From assembly GCA_903892355.1 (NCBI GenBank), contig CAITIE010000121.1, forward strand, positions 46,495 to 110,494: a DNA stretch of 64,000 nucleotides. Direction: 5' to 3'. Below, piece by piece: positions 52,831 to 60,470 of this stretch. A program made the translations under genes and the position numbers. The first letter of the stretch is position 1. Each line of letters opens with the position of its first letter. The stretch comes from an uncultured Pirellula sp. GTDB lineage: Bacteria > Planctomycetota > Planctomycetia > Pirellulales > Pirellulaceae. The notes beneath the pieces were generated by a model that saw only the letters and a list, made by a program, of their open reading frames with translations, did no database searches and was not told where the DNA came from.

Positions 52831-53490
52831 GTGAAGGGTGTGGCGTTAGACATGGATGGTCTGCTGCTCAACACCGAGGATCTCTATGAGGAAGTAGGCA
52901 AAGAACTATTGCGTCGACGAGGTAAAGAGTACCGAGACGAAGTGCGTTCGCGGATGATAGGCTTGCCTGCCCCAAAAGCGTTTGGAGTTCTCATCGAACA
53001 CGAAGGGCTCCAAGATACTTGGCAAGAACTCCAAAAGGAAACGGATGAGATCTTCGAATCGATCCTCGAAGAACGACTGGCGACGATGTCCGGGGTAGAA
53101 ACACTCCTAGAAACTATTGAAAACCAAGGTTTGCCCAAGGGCGTAGCTACCAGTTCCACGAGGAAGTTTGCAACGCGAGCTCTAGGTTTGGCCCAGATCA
53201 TGAAGAGGATGGATTTTTTGGTAACCGCAGAGGACGTGAAGCATGGAAAACCACATCCGGATATCTATCAAGAAGCCGCATCGATCATGAGGATATCACC
53301 GGCTGAAATGCTAGTGCTGGAAGACAGCGAAAACGGGACTAAAGCGGGAGTGGCAGCTAACGCTATCGTGATATCCGTCCCCAACGTCCACACACGTCAC
53401 GGTAGTTTCGAAGGAGCCCATATAATAGCCGATACGCTCCACGATACGAGAATCTACGAACTGCTCGAAGAAGCATCGAAAACGAGATAA
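52831..53490 (+). CDS. HAD-superfamily phosphatase, beta-phosphoglucomutase-like
   Basis: The 219-residue product has the HAD motifs GVALDMDGLLLNTEDLY (nucleophile Asp, motif I), GVATSSTRKFA (motif II Ser/Thr), KHGKPHPDIYQEAA (motif III Lys) and VLEDSENGTKAGVAAN (motif IV). The alpha-helical cap between motifs I and II is of the subclass seen in phosphoglycolate phosphatases and beta-phosphoglucomutases. The start is a GTG at 52831 with agagg seven bases upstream; a TTG at 52813 is less likely. The substrate is probably a small sugar phosphate. It converges on a glycosyltransferase gene with five bases between. Confidence 0.88.
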   Translation: MKGVALDMDGLLLNTEDLYEEVGKELLRRRGKEYRDEVRSRMIGLPAPKAFGVLIEHEGLQDTWQELQKETDEIFESILEERLATMSGVETLLETIENQGLPKGVATSSTRKFATRALGLAQIMKRMDFLVTAEDVKHGKPHPDIYQEAASIMRISPAEMLVLEDSENGTKAGVAANAIVISVPNVHTRHGSFEGAHIIADTLHDTRIYELLEEASKTR

Positions 53491-53495
53491 CCTGC

Positions 53496-54740
53496 TCAAC
53501 GAACCGATACTGCAGGAAACAACCAAGGTCTTTTGGAAACAAAGACCGTAGCCAACAATTCCTCGTACCCAGCAACCATCGAATCCAAAGAAAAAGACTC
53601 AACGACATGCTGGCGACCGTTGGATCCAAACAAAGAAGCCAATTCGCGGTCAGAGAGAATGGAAGAGACCGACGTGGAGAGGCCGATGGCATCTCCACTC
53701 TCGACAGTGAAACCGTTCCAGGCATCCAAGACGGACTCGGCGACAGATCCGACGCGCGTGGAAACCACAGGAACCCCGCAAGCCATGGCCTCAAGAATAG
53801 ATACGGGGCTGGCCTCGTTAAGGCTGGTAAGCGTAAAAACATCCAGAGCCGCAACCAGACGATCGGTGTCCGATCGGGATCCCAAAAGCACGACGGAACC
53901 GTCCAGTCCTAGATCGGCAATTCTACGCTCGATGGAGCTTCGCTCAGGACCGTCACCGATGATAATGAATTTAGCCGACGGATGAACCCGGAAGACACCT
54001 TTGGCCATCTCGAGAAAAAGAGCGTGGTTTTTCTCAGGACGGAGTGCAGCAACGATACCGACGAGCGGCGTGGAGGGGGAACACCCAAGCTCGCGACGAA
54101 CATCCAATCTGGCTGCGTCATCCGGTTTGAACTTAAACGTATCCACTCCGTTAGGGATAACGACAACCTTGTTCTCAGGAAACCGTTCCCAATCGCAGAG
54201 GAACTCCCCATGAGACTTGGCAACAGCGATAAAACGATCCGTCCATCGAGTGAGAGCGCGATTAAGGCGCCCCACACCGTCGGGCCAGCCGGTGGAATGA
54301 AGTGCGGAACATACGACAGGGATACCGGCTAAACGAGCCGCAATACGCCCCCAAAACATTTTGTCGCCAGCACCAACGGTGATGACCGCGTCGAACCGCT
54401 CCCGAACGAAATGATCCGCAAGCCGATCGACGATAAAATAATCGTATTTATGGCGAAGCCAATGGCTCGATGTCGGAAACTCAGTTCGGATCGATTCCCC
54501 TAAAGGTCCCAATTCCTTCATGCATGCGATCGCGGGGACGACCCTATCAGGACGAAACCGCCGCATCATGTTTACTAAGAGGGTTTCAGCACCACCAACA
54601 GGCATGCTGGTGAGCAGAAAGAGCGTCCGTAAAGGATTTCCTAAAGCACTGACACGATCGGAAAAAGGGGTAGCAAACGGGAGCGATGACGGCTCGACGG
54701 AGGAGGATTCGTGAGTGTCGCGGACGGTACACGTTAGCAT
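53496..54740 (-). CDS. glycosyltransferase family 4 protein
   Basis: The 414-residue GT-B enzyme has an N-terminal Ser-rich stretch of 36 residues, then LRTLFLLTSMPVGGAETLLVNM. It continues with FDAVITVGAGDKMFWGRIAARL, FIAVAKSHGEFLCD, VVVIPNGVDTFKF and LVGIVAALRPEKNHALFLEMAK. FIIIGDGPERSSIERRI and SLNEASPVSILEAMACGVPVVST carry the conserved E-x7-E acceptor/donor site. It overlaps the upstream polysaccharide deacetylase by seven bases, and an O-antigen ligase lies beyond, so this is a surface-glycan cluster. Confidence 0.92.
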   Translation of the reverse strand: MLTCTVRDTHESSSVEPSSLPFATPFSDRVSALGNPLRTLFLLTSMPVGGAETLLVNMMRRFRPDRVVPAIACMKELGPLGESIRTEFPTSSHWLRHKYDYFIVDRLADHFVRERFDAVITVGAGDKMFWGRIAARLAGIPVVCSALHSTGWPDGVGRLNRALTRWTDRFIAVAKSHGEFLCDWERFPENKVVVIPNGVDTFKFKPDDAARLDVRRELGCSPSTPLVGIVAALRPEKNHALFLEMAKGVFRVHPSAKFIIIGDGPERSSIERRIADLGLDGSVVLLGSRSDTDRLVAALDVFTLTSLNEASPVSILEAMACGVPVVSTRVGSVAESVLDAWNGFTVESGDAIGLSTSVSSILSDRELASLFGSNGRQHVVESFSLDSMVAGYEELLATVFVSKRPWLFPAVSVR

Positions 54741-55609
54741 GATGCGTTGGTATCCAGAAGCGAATCCAGCTTTTCGGACGAATACTGGATAGGGGACCCA
54801 CGCATGGTCTTGCGAGGATCAAACGTCAACCAATTGGTGAGTGCAGCCATGCCAGGGTCCGCATGGATCCTTTGCAAGTGCCGGTGATCCCCACCAGGAA
54901 AGTTAAAACCACCAGCAGCGCTTACAAACGCTAAAAACCCCGACTCGAATACCCTATCGATCGCTCGTTGCGATACGTTCGAAGGAAGACCGTACGGAAA
55001 CGCGAAGTAATGAATAGGTTGTCCCGTCCAATCCTGAAGCTTCTTACGAACGTCGGAAATCTCTCGGCGCAGCGTCTCATCGGACAGGTCTCGGCCAAAA
55101 TCCACATGAGTATGCGAGTGGGCGCCGATAGTAATACCAGCCTCGACCATCGATTGAATCTCCACCCGCGTATTCGGACGCAGGGGAGCACCAGCGGCAA
55201 CGTCATGAAGGAACGGCTCACCGGACTCGATGTAATGCGTTGATACGAAATAGGTCGTAGGGACCCCACGGCGGATCAATTCAGGCAAGGCAACTAGCCA
55301 GTTCTCAGAGTAGCCATCGTCAAACGTGATATGGACTGTGGCACGGCTGCGCGAGCCAGAAATCTGGGCATCACGCGTTTCGTCCAAACTGACAAAATCA
55401 AACCGTTCGCCTAGCCAATCCAAATGCTGGATGAAATTGCGACTCGAAATCGACCAAGAGTTAGGTACGGTATCCGCGACTCGATGGTAGAAGAGGACAG
55501 CCCCAGGAAATGACGAACAAGACCGGAAGCGATCCACAAGGGTTTGACGATACTGCTTGGTCACCCGCTGGTAGGCGAGCAAAGCAGCTTCTCGTAATAA
55601 CGGCGACAT
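54734..55609 (-). CDS. polysaccharide deacetylase
   Basis: The 291-residue carbohydrate esterase family 4 protein has VLFYHRVAD, catalytic motif 1 TVHITFDDGYSENWLVALPE, and RGVPTTYFVSTHYIE. Motif 2, GITIGAHSHTHVDFG, supplies the zinc-binding His-x3-His, and the late motif is IHYFAFPYG. It removes N-acetyl groups from glycan chains. There is no clear signal peptide, only a hydrophilic N-terminus, so it may act inside the cell or leave by another route. Its last codons overlap the glycosyltransferase gene; together they probably modify one lipid-linked or exported glycan. Confidence 0.9.
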   Translation of the reverse strand: MSPLLREAALLAYQRVTKQYRQTLVDRFRSCSSFPGAVLFYHRVADTVPNSWSISSRNFIQHLDWLGERFDFVSLDETRDAQISGSRSRATVHITFDDGYSENWLVALPELIRRGVPTTYFVSTHYIESGEPFLHDVAAGAPLRPNTRVEIQSMVEAGITIGAHSHTHVDFGRDLSDETLRREISDVRKKLQDWTGQPIHYFAFPYGLPSNVSQRAIDRVFESGFLAFVSAAGGFNFPGGDHRHLQRIHADPGMAALTNWLTFDPRKTMRGSPIQYSSEKLDSLLDTNASC

Positions 55610-56018
55610 AAAGTGTATCCAAAGTATCGATAGGGTTCGTCGTCAGACATTGCGTCAAGGATTGCTTTTTACCCCCGAGTAAGTTTGTCGCAGCCACGTG
55701 AAGGATCGGTAATTGTGGAAGGCCTCTAGTTGACCGTGAGGGTTGTAGCGGTCCTGAGGGACAGGTGCCCCTCACCTGAACGTTTCCCAGATGAACCCCA
55801 ACGCGGACCAACAACCACCAACTCGAACCGCCGATAAGTAGCAACGCCAGGAGGTAAAGGTTTTTTGTAGCCCAGTAGCCAACGTGAGTGGCGACGCGCT
55901 AGCGGCCGGTTCGGCAACCAGATGCCGTGGCCAACCCATGGCGGCTGCACAAAGCGACGTTTCAACAGGTGTTTTTGGTCAACAGGTGTTTTTGGCCTGC
56001 GCGGGATGAGGATCAACG
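55610..56018. other. 409-base gene-free region, possible interspersed repeat
   Basis: The region lies upstream of the O-antigen ligase and the divergent deacetylase, so it must include both promoters. A minus-strand frame at 55726-56016 (ELVVVGPRWGSSGKRSGEGH) lacks protein-like features but has the look of spurious frames from planctomycete multi-copy intergenic elements, as I recall them; not verified. It ends in a 17-bp tandem duplication. Confidence 0.4.
55962..55995 (+). repeat. 2 x 17-bp perfect tandem repeat
   Basis: tcaacaggtgtttttgg occurs at 55962-55978 and again at 55979-55995, immediately upstream of the O-antigen ligase gene. Confidence 0.9.
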
Positions 56019-57398
56019 TTGGAATTTACAGCCTTTCTTGTCGGACTAGCAGCGATCGTTTGGATTTTGATCCTCATCCAAATCCATGATGTCGTCATCG
56101 GTACAGCTATCTTTTTGGTGGCCACTGGTGTTTTCCCCCAAGAGTTCGCATCCATCGAAATCGGGTTAACGATCACTGCGGATCGATTGTGGTTGGCAGT
56201 ATTGATCGCTCAAATCACGTTCGACCTGTGGACGGGAAGGGCTACCTGGAAGCCTCATAACGGCGCAGATTTCTACCTGTTTCTTTTCTTGGCCTGGTTG
56301 ATTCTCAGAACGTTGATGTCTCCCCTCGGAACCGAGGTCAAAGGGCAACCGTCTACGGTGATGCACTTGGTCAACGGATATCTAGTCCCAGCCTTTTTGT
56401 ACTACATCATGCGACACGCAGATCCCAAGGGGTCGACACTCAAGGTCGCATTGGGAGTCATCCTGGTCTTCGGTCTCTACCTAAGCGTCACCGCGGTCTT
56501 CGAAATCACAAAACAGTGGTCTCTGGTATTTCCGAGCTTTATCGGTGATCCCAAAATCGGGATCCACTTTGGACGCGCACGCGGGCCGATGCTGCAATCA
56601 GTCCGCTTGGGGATGTGCATCAGCGCCAGCCTCGCGGTACTTTGGGCATTTCCCGTATGGCTTTACCCGAAACGCGTTAGCGTATGGTGCCTCACCCTTT
56701 TTCTGACCCCGATCTATACCGTTGGATTACTACTGACTTACACACGAAGCATTTGGATGGGTGCCATGGCGATCGTGGTGATCCTCTTAGCCACCATGCT
56801 GAAAGGGAAAACACGCGTTGCGACGTTGGGAACACTGGCGATCGCAGGTGTCGTGGGGGGACTGATCATCGGACCCAACCTGGTCGCTTTCAAACGTGAA
56901 TACAGCGCGACGGAGACGCTCGAGAGCACCAAAATGCGAGGCGCATTCGCTTATGTGTCGATGAAAATGATTCAAGACAAGCCGCTGGCAGGGTTCGGGT
57001 TCAATCAATTCCAAGTCTACAATCGACCTTACCTGGATGATCGAACGACCGACATTCGGCTCGAGTCAATTCGAGGCTACGTGCATCATAACTACTATCT
57101 AGGATTGCTCGTCGATTTGGGATTGATCGGTTTCATCCTCTTTCTCTTAGCCACAGTAGCGATGCTCAAAAACGCGTGGTACGTCTACAGCAATCCAGCG
57201 TCGAGTCCCCCAGGGAGGAGCGCCGCTGTGCTAAGCTTCTGCATGATCGCAGTCCACGCGATCCAAATGGCCTTTCACGAGATCTCCTTTTCGAGCATCG
57301 AATACTCACTACTCATGTTTCCCCTAGGACTGACTCAAATTTACGCGCATCAGACTCGCGAAAAAGAACGAGAAAAACAACTAGCGGCGGTTTTGTAG
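56019..57398 (+). CDS. O-antigen ligase family membrane protein
   Basis: The 459-residue polytopic protein has ten or more membrane helices (FLVGLAAIVWILILIQI, VIGTAIFLVATGVFP, LWLAVLIAQITFDLW, FLFLFLAWLILRTLM and more). The WaaL/Wzy region reads LLLTYTRSIWMGAMAIV, SMKMIQDKPLAGFGFNQFQ and the periplasmic-loop end GYVHHNYYLGLLVDLGLIGF, whose conserved His follows the Asn/His-rich pattern of the family. The start is a TTG at 56019 with gagga seven bases upstream. It may ligate or polymerise the glycan made by the nearby glycosyltransferase and deacetylase. Confidence 0.85.
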   Translation: MEFTAFLVGLAAIVWILILIQIHDVVIGTAIFLVATGVFPQEFASIEIGLTITADRLWLAVLIAQITFDLWTGRATWKPHNGADFYLFLFLAWLILRTLMSPLGTEVKGQPSTVMHLVNGYLVPAFLYYIMRHADPKGSTLKVALGVILVFGLYLSVTAVFEITKQWSLVFPSFIGDPKIGIHFGRARGPMLQSVRLGMCISASLAVLWAFPVWLYPKRVSVWCLTLFLTPIYTVGLLLTYTRSIWMGAMAIVVILLATMLKGKTRVATLGTLAIAGVVGGLIIGPNLVAFKREYSATETLESTKMRGAFAYVSMKMIQDKPLAGFGFNQFQVYNRPYLDDRTTDIRLESIRGYVHHNYYLGLLVDLGLIGFILFLLATVAMLKNAWYVYSNPASSPPGRSAAVLSFCMIAVHAIQMAFHEISFSSIEYSLLMFPLGLTQIYAHQTREKEREKQLAAVL

Positions 57399-57418
57399 CT
57401 CCTCAGAGGTTCCACACG

Positions 57419-57919
57419 ATGATTACTCTCATGCTCATGCGGCACGCTAAAAGTGACTGGGCGGATGAATCCCTCTCCGATTTCGAACGACCTCTCAATG
57501 CCAGAGGCAAAAAAGCGGCTCCGCTCATGGGAGATTGGATGCGCGACCATCATCTCATCCCAACTCGAATCCTATGTAGCACAGCGACTCGTGCCAAAGA
57601 AACACTCTTCGGACTCGAAAAGGCTTGGGCTGCACACCCATCCGAAAAAGTAGTTGTCGAGTTTATCGATGAGCTTTATCTCGCAACTCCTACCACCATC
57701 CACGAGGTCATTCAACATCATCATCGAGACGCCGAACGACTCCTCGTCATCGGACATAATCCAGGTATGGAATTGCTAGCAACACAGCTTTCCGGAGAAC
57801 GGATCGAGATGACCACCGCCAACGTCGTTGTTCTTAATGCCAACCACAACTGGGAGTACATGCTTAGCCATCTGAACGCTTGGAAACTCTCGTACCATGA
57901 GAGGCCGAAGAAAGACTGA
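57419..57919 (+). CDS. SixA-like histidine phosphatase
   Basis: The 166-residue product opens MITLMLMRHAKSDWAD, the R-H-A version of the RHG phosphatase motif used by SixA. FERPLNARGKKAAPLMG, CSTATRAKETL and LLVIGHNPGMELLATQL (second His) follow. SixA removes phosphate from a histidine phosphotransfer domain in E. coli, but small family members also act on other phosphates. The ATG at 57419 has agagg nine bases upstream. It begins 21 bases after the O-antigen ligase stop and is probably cotranscribed. Confidence 0.88.
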   Translation: MITLMLMRHAKSDWADESLSDFERPLNARGKKAAPLMGDWMRDHHLIPTRILCSTATRAKETLFGLEKAWAAHPSEKVVVEFIDELYLATPTTIHEVIQHHHRDAERLLVIGHNPGMELLATQLSGERIEMTTANVVVLNANHNWEYMLSHLNAWKLSYHERPKKD

Positions 57920-58148
57920 TCCGAAAGGATGGCGGGCAACCCTTTGAACAATTAGCTAGCTAACCCACGAGCCCAAACATCCAAGGCCATACGGATCCAA
58001 AAACCACGTAGAAGCTGCGACCAGACGTTAAAAAGTGACTGGTCTAGGAACCCGCCCATCGTTTTTGCTAAACTCGCGCGGGCAAGGTGTTCGAAAAGAT
58101 GCCTGATAGTCGTAGGACGCGAGGCAGAAACGCTAGGAGTACCGTCGG

Positions 58149-60233
58149 ATGCGCAGCAACAATCGTCGAAGGTTCGTAGGGGTGTTAAAGTCTTGTCTGG
58201 CTTGGACGGTGTTCCCCACCGCCTGCTTGACCCTGGCACCCAGTGTGCTGGCCCAACAACCTGACAAGCTCGTGGTTACCGGCTTAAGCTACAGCCCGCG
58301 ACAGCCAGGATTGAACTACGACAAGGTGCAATCGGCTGATGAGGAAAAGTGCACCGGCAAGTACGAAACACGGAACGGCTCCGATGGTTTGATGATTTAC
58401 GACCCCGAAGGACAAACGCTCCGGCGCTTTGCGGACACCAACGGGGATCGCAATGTGGACCAATGGTGTTATTACAAAGACGGCGTCGAAGTCTATCGGG
58501 ATATCGATAGCGATTTCAACGGAGTCGCCGACCAATACCGCTGGTTGGGGACCGCAGGAACACGTTGGGGGATCGATAAAAACGAAGATGGCAAGATCGA
58601 TGCATGGAAACAGATTTCCGCCGAAGAAGTAACCTTCGAGGTGGTCGAGGCGCTCAAAACTCAAGATGACGACCGCTTCAAACGCTTGCTTCTTTCCGAG
58701 GCGGAGCTGAGAAACCTAAAGCTGGGCGAGGAAAAGGAAACACAGCTCAGTCAGCGACTCGAGTCGACCCGAAAGGGATTCGCTTCCACCCTGAAGTCTC
58801 AAAAGGTGGTGACCCCAACGTCGAAGTGGGCACACTTCGCGGCTGATAAGCCAGGGCTAATCCCCGAGGGAACCGAGGGCTCCGCACAGGATTTGATCGC
58901 GTACGAAAATGTGATCGCAATTGTGGAAAGTGATTCCACCAGCCAACAAGTCCTCATGGGGACTCTGGTACAAGTCGGTGCCACGTGGCGTTTGACCGAT
59001 TTACCCCGAGCACTGAACGACACAAACGTAGTTGCGGATGCAGGGTTCTTCTTCCCCTCGGTCGCGGTCAATCGCAATGCGACGACCGGTCCGGCCGAAG
59101 GTGGAATGTCGCCAGCCATGCAAAGCCTGCTCACCGATTTGGATCGAATCGACACGGAGTTGCGCGACAGCGGGAACGGTACACCAGAGCTTCAAGACGA
59201 ACGAGCAAACCTCCTGAGGAAACTGATTCAAGCGACCCGAGGGACCGAGGACATGGGTTCGTGGATCCGTCAATTTGCGGATTCTGTGAGTTCAGCAGCT
59301 CAAACCGGCGCTTACCCGAATGGTTTGGAGCAGCTGAAGTCTCTCGAGTCTTCCCTCAACGATCTCCCTTCTGGGAAAGAACATCAAGCCTACGTGGCGT
59401 TCCGAGTGATCACCACCGAGAACATGGTCCAAATGGCGGATCCAAAAGCCAACCACCCAGTGATCATGGAATCGCACATGAAAAACCTCGCACAGTTTGC
59501 TGAGGATTTTCCCGAGTCGCCAGAAGCCGCCGAAGCGATGATTCAAATCGGACTCAATCATGAGCTCGGGAGCGAAGAAAAAGAAGCCGAAACTTGGTAT
59601 CGCAAAGTCGCTGCCAATTTCCCCGAGACCGATGCGGGCCAGAAAGCTGCTGGGGCGATCGCTCGATTAAACCTCGAAGGCAAAACACTCAATCTTCGCG
59701 GCAAGACCCTCGATGGGAAAGAGTTCCAAACCAACGGTCCAACCATCGTTCACTACTGGGCAACATGGTGTGAGCCATGCAAGCAGGACATGGCCGAACT
59801 TCGCAAGGTCCAAGCTCGCTACGCAAAGCAGAATCTCCAAATCGTCGGTGTGAACCTGGATACCAATCCGCAATCCGCCGTCGCGTTCCTCGACCAGAAT
59901 GGAACGAAATATCCTTGGGCACATATCCATGAACAAGGCGGATTCCAAAGCGCTTTGGCAGTGAAGCTGGGTGTGCTCAGCGTCCCAGTGACGATTTTGA
60001 TCGATGGCAAAGGTGTCGTCGTCAAGCGAACGGCGCATTACACACCCGAAATGGATCGGGCCCTCGAGCAGCTGATGGAGTCGGCACCCGCCAAACTGCC
60101 CGTAGCAAACCAACAGCCACCCAAGGTTCCACAGCAACCAAATGCGAGCCAAGGGGCAGCTCCTAACCAAGCAAAGAATCCTAAGCCACCCAACAAGACC
60201 GCGAATCCGACTCCGAACAAGACGAAGAAGTAG
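58149..60233 (+). CDS. exported TlpA-type thioredoxin protein with EF-hand-like loops
   Basis: The 694-residue product has a signal peptide with a likely cut after VLA (residue 35). Three Asp-rich loops then resemble Ca2+-binding EF-hand or dockerin loops: DTNGDRNVDQW (95), DIDSDFNGVADQY (118), DKNEDGKIDAW (143). A helical middle part includes TPR-like ETWYRKVAANFPETDAGQKA. From about residue 515 comes a TlpA/thioredoxin domain with the redox pair Cys541/Cys544 in ATWCEPCKQDM and the cis-Pro motif VLSVPVTILIDG. A Pro/Asn/Lys-rich tail ends it. It should act outside the cytoplasm in thiol exchange. A strong terminator follows. Confidence 0.88.
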   Translation: MRSNNRRRFVGVLKSCLAWTVFPTACLTLAPSVLAQQPDKLVVTGLSYSPRQPGLNYDKVQSADEEKCTGKYETRNGSDGLMIYDPEGQTLRRFADTNGDRNVDQWCYYKDGVEVYRDIDSDFNGVADQYRWLGTAGTRWGIDKNEDGKIDAWKQISAEEVTFEVVEALKTQDDDRFKRLLLSEAELRNLKLGEEKETQLSQRLESTRKGFASTLKSQKVVTPTSKWAHFAADKPGLIPEGTEGSAQDLIAYENVIAIVESDSTSQQVLMGTLVQVGATWRLTDLPRALNDTNVVADAGFFFPSVAVNRNATTGPAEGGMSPAMQSLLTDLDRIDTELRDSGNGTPELQDERANLLRKLIQATRGTEDMGSWIRQFADSVSSAAQTGAYPNGLEQLKSLESSLNDLPSGKEHQAYVAFRVITTENMVQMADPKANHPVIMESHMKNLAQFAEDFPESPEAAEAMIQIGLNHELGSEEKEAETWYRKVAANFPETDAGQKAAGAIARLNLEGKTLNLRGKTLDGKEFQTNGPTIVHYWATWCEPCKQDMAELRKVQARYAKQNLQIVGVNLDTNPQSAVAFLDQNGTKYPWAHIHEQGGFQSALAVKLGVLSVPVTILIDGKGVVVKRTAHYTPEMDRALEQLMESAPAKLPVANQQPPKVPQQPNASQGAAPNQAKNPKPPNKTANPTPNKTKK

Positions 60234-60298
60234 CACGCGGTCCAAGGATTCAGGACAACGGTTTGTTGCAAAATACGCAATGAAACGACCAAACGAAC

Positions 60299-60335
60299 GA
60301 GCGGCGGAAGCAATTATTTCCGCCGCTCTTTTTTT
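60299..60335 (+). terminator. rho-independent terminator
   Basis: A perfect 11-bp stem, gagcggcggaa (60299-60309) with ttccgccgctc (60318-60328), is followed by seven T. It ends the thioredoxin-protein transcript. Confidence 0.92.
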
Positions 60336-60470
60336 GCAACGATAAAATCCATTTCCAAAGAAGTCGTTGTTAGAAGTAGCTGTTAGAATGCGGGGGCTCC
60401 AAGCTGCCGACGTTGCTGTCTCTTAGAAACGGTCGTATGAAGATGCTTGGAGTCGAACCGGAGACCAATC

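Noticed and set aside
57952..58239. 95-codon minus-strand gene
   Set aside because: It overlaps the signal peptide of the thioredoxin protein and has no recognisable features.
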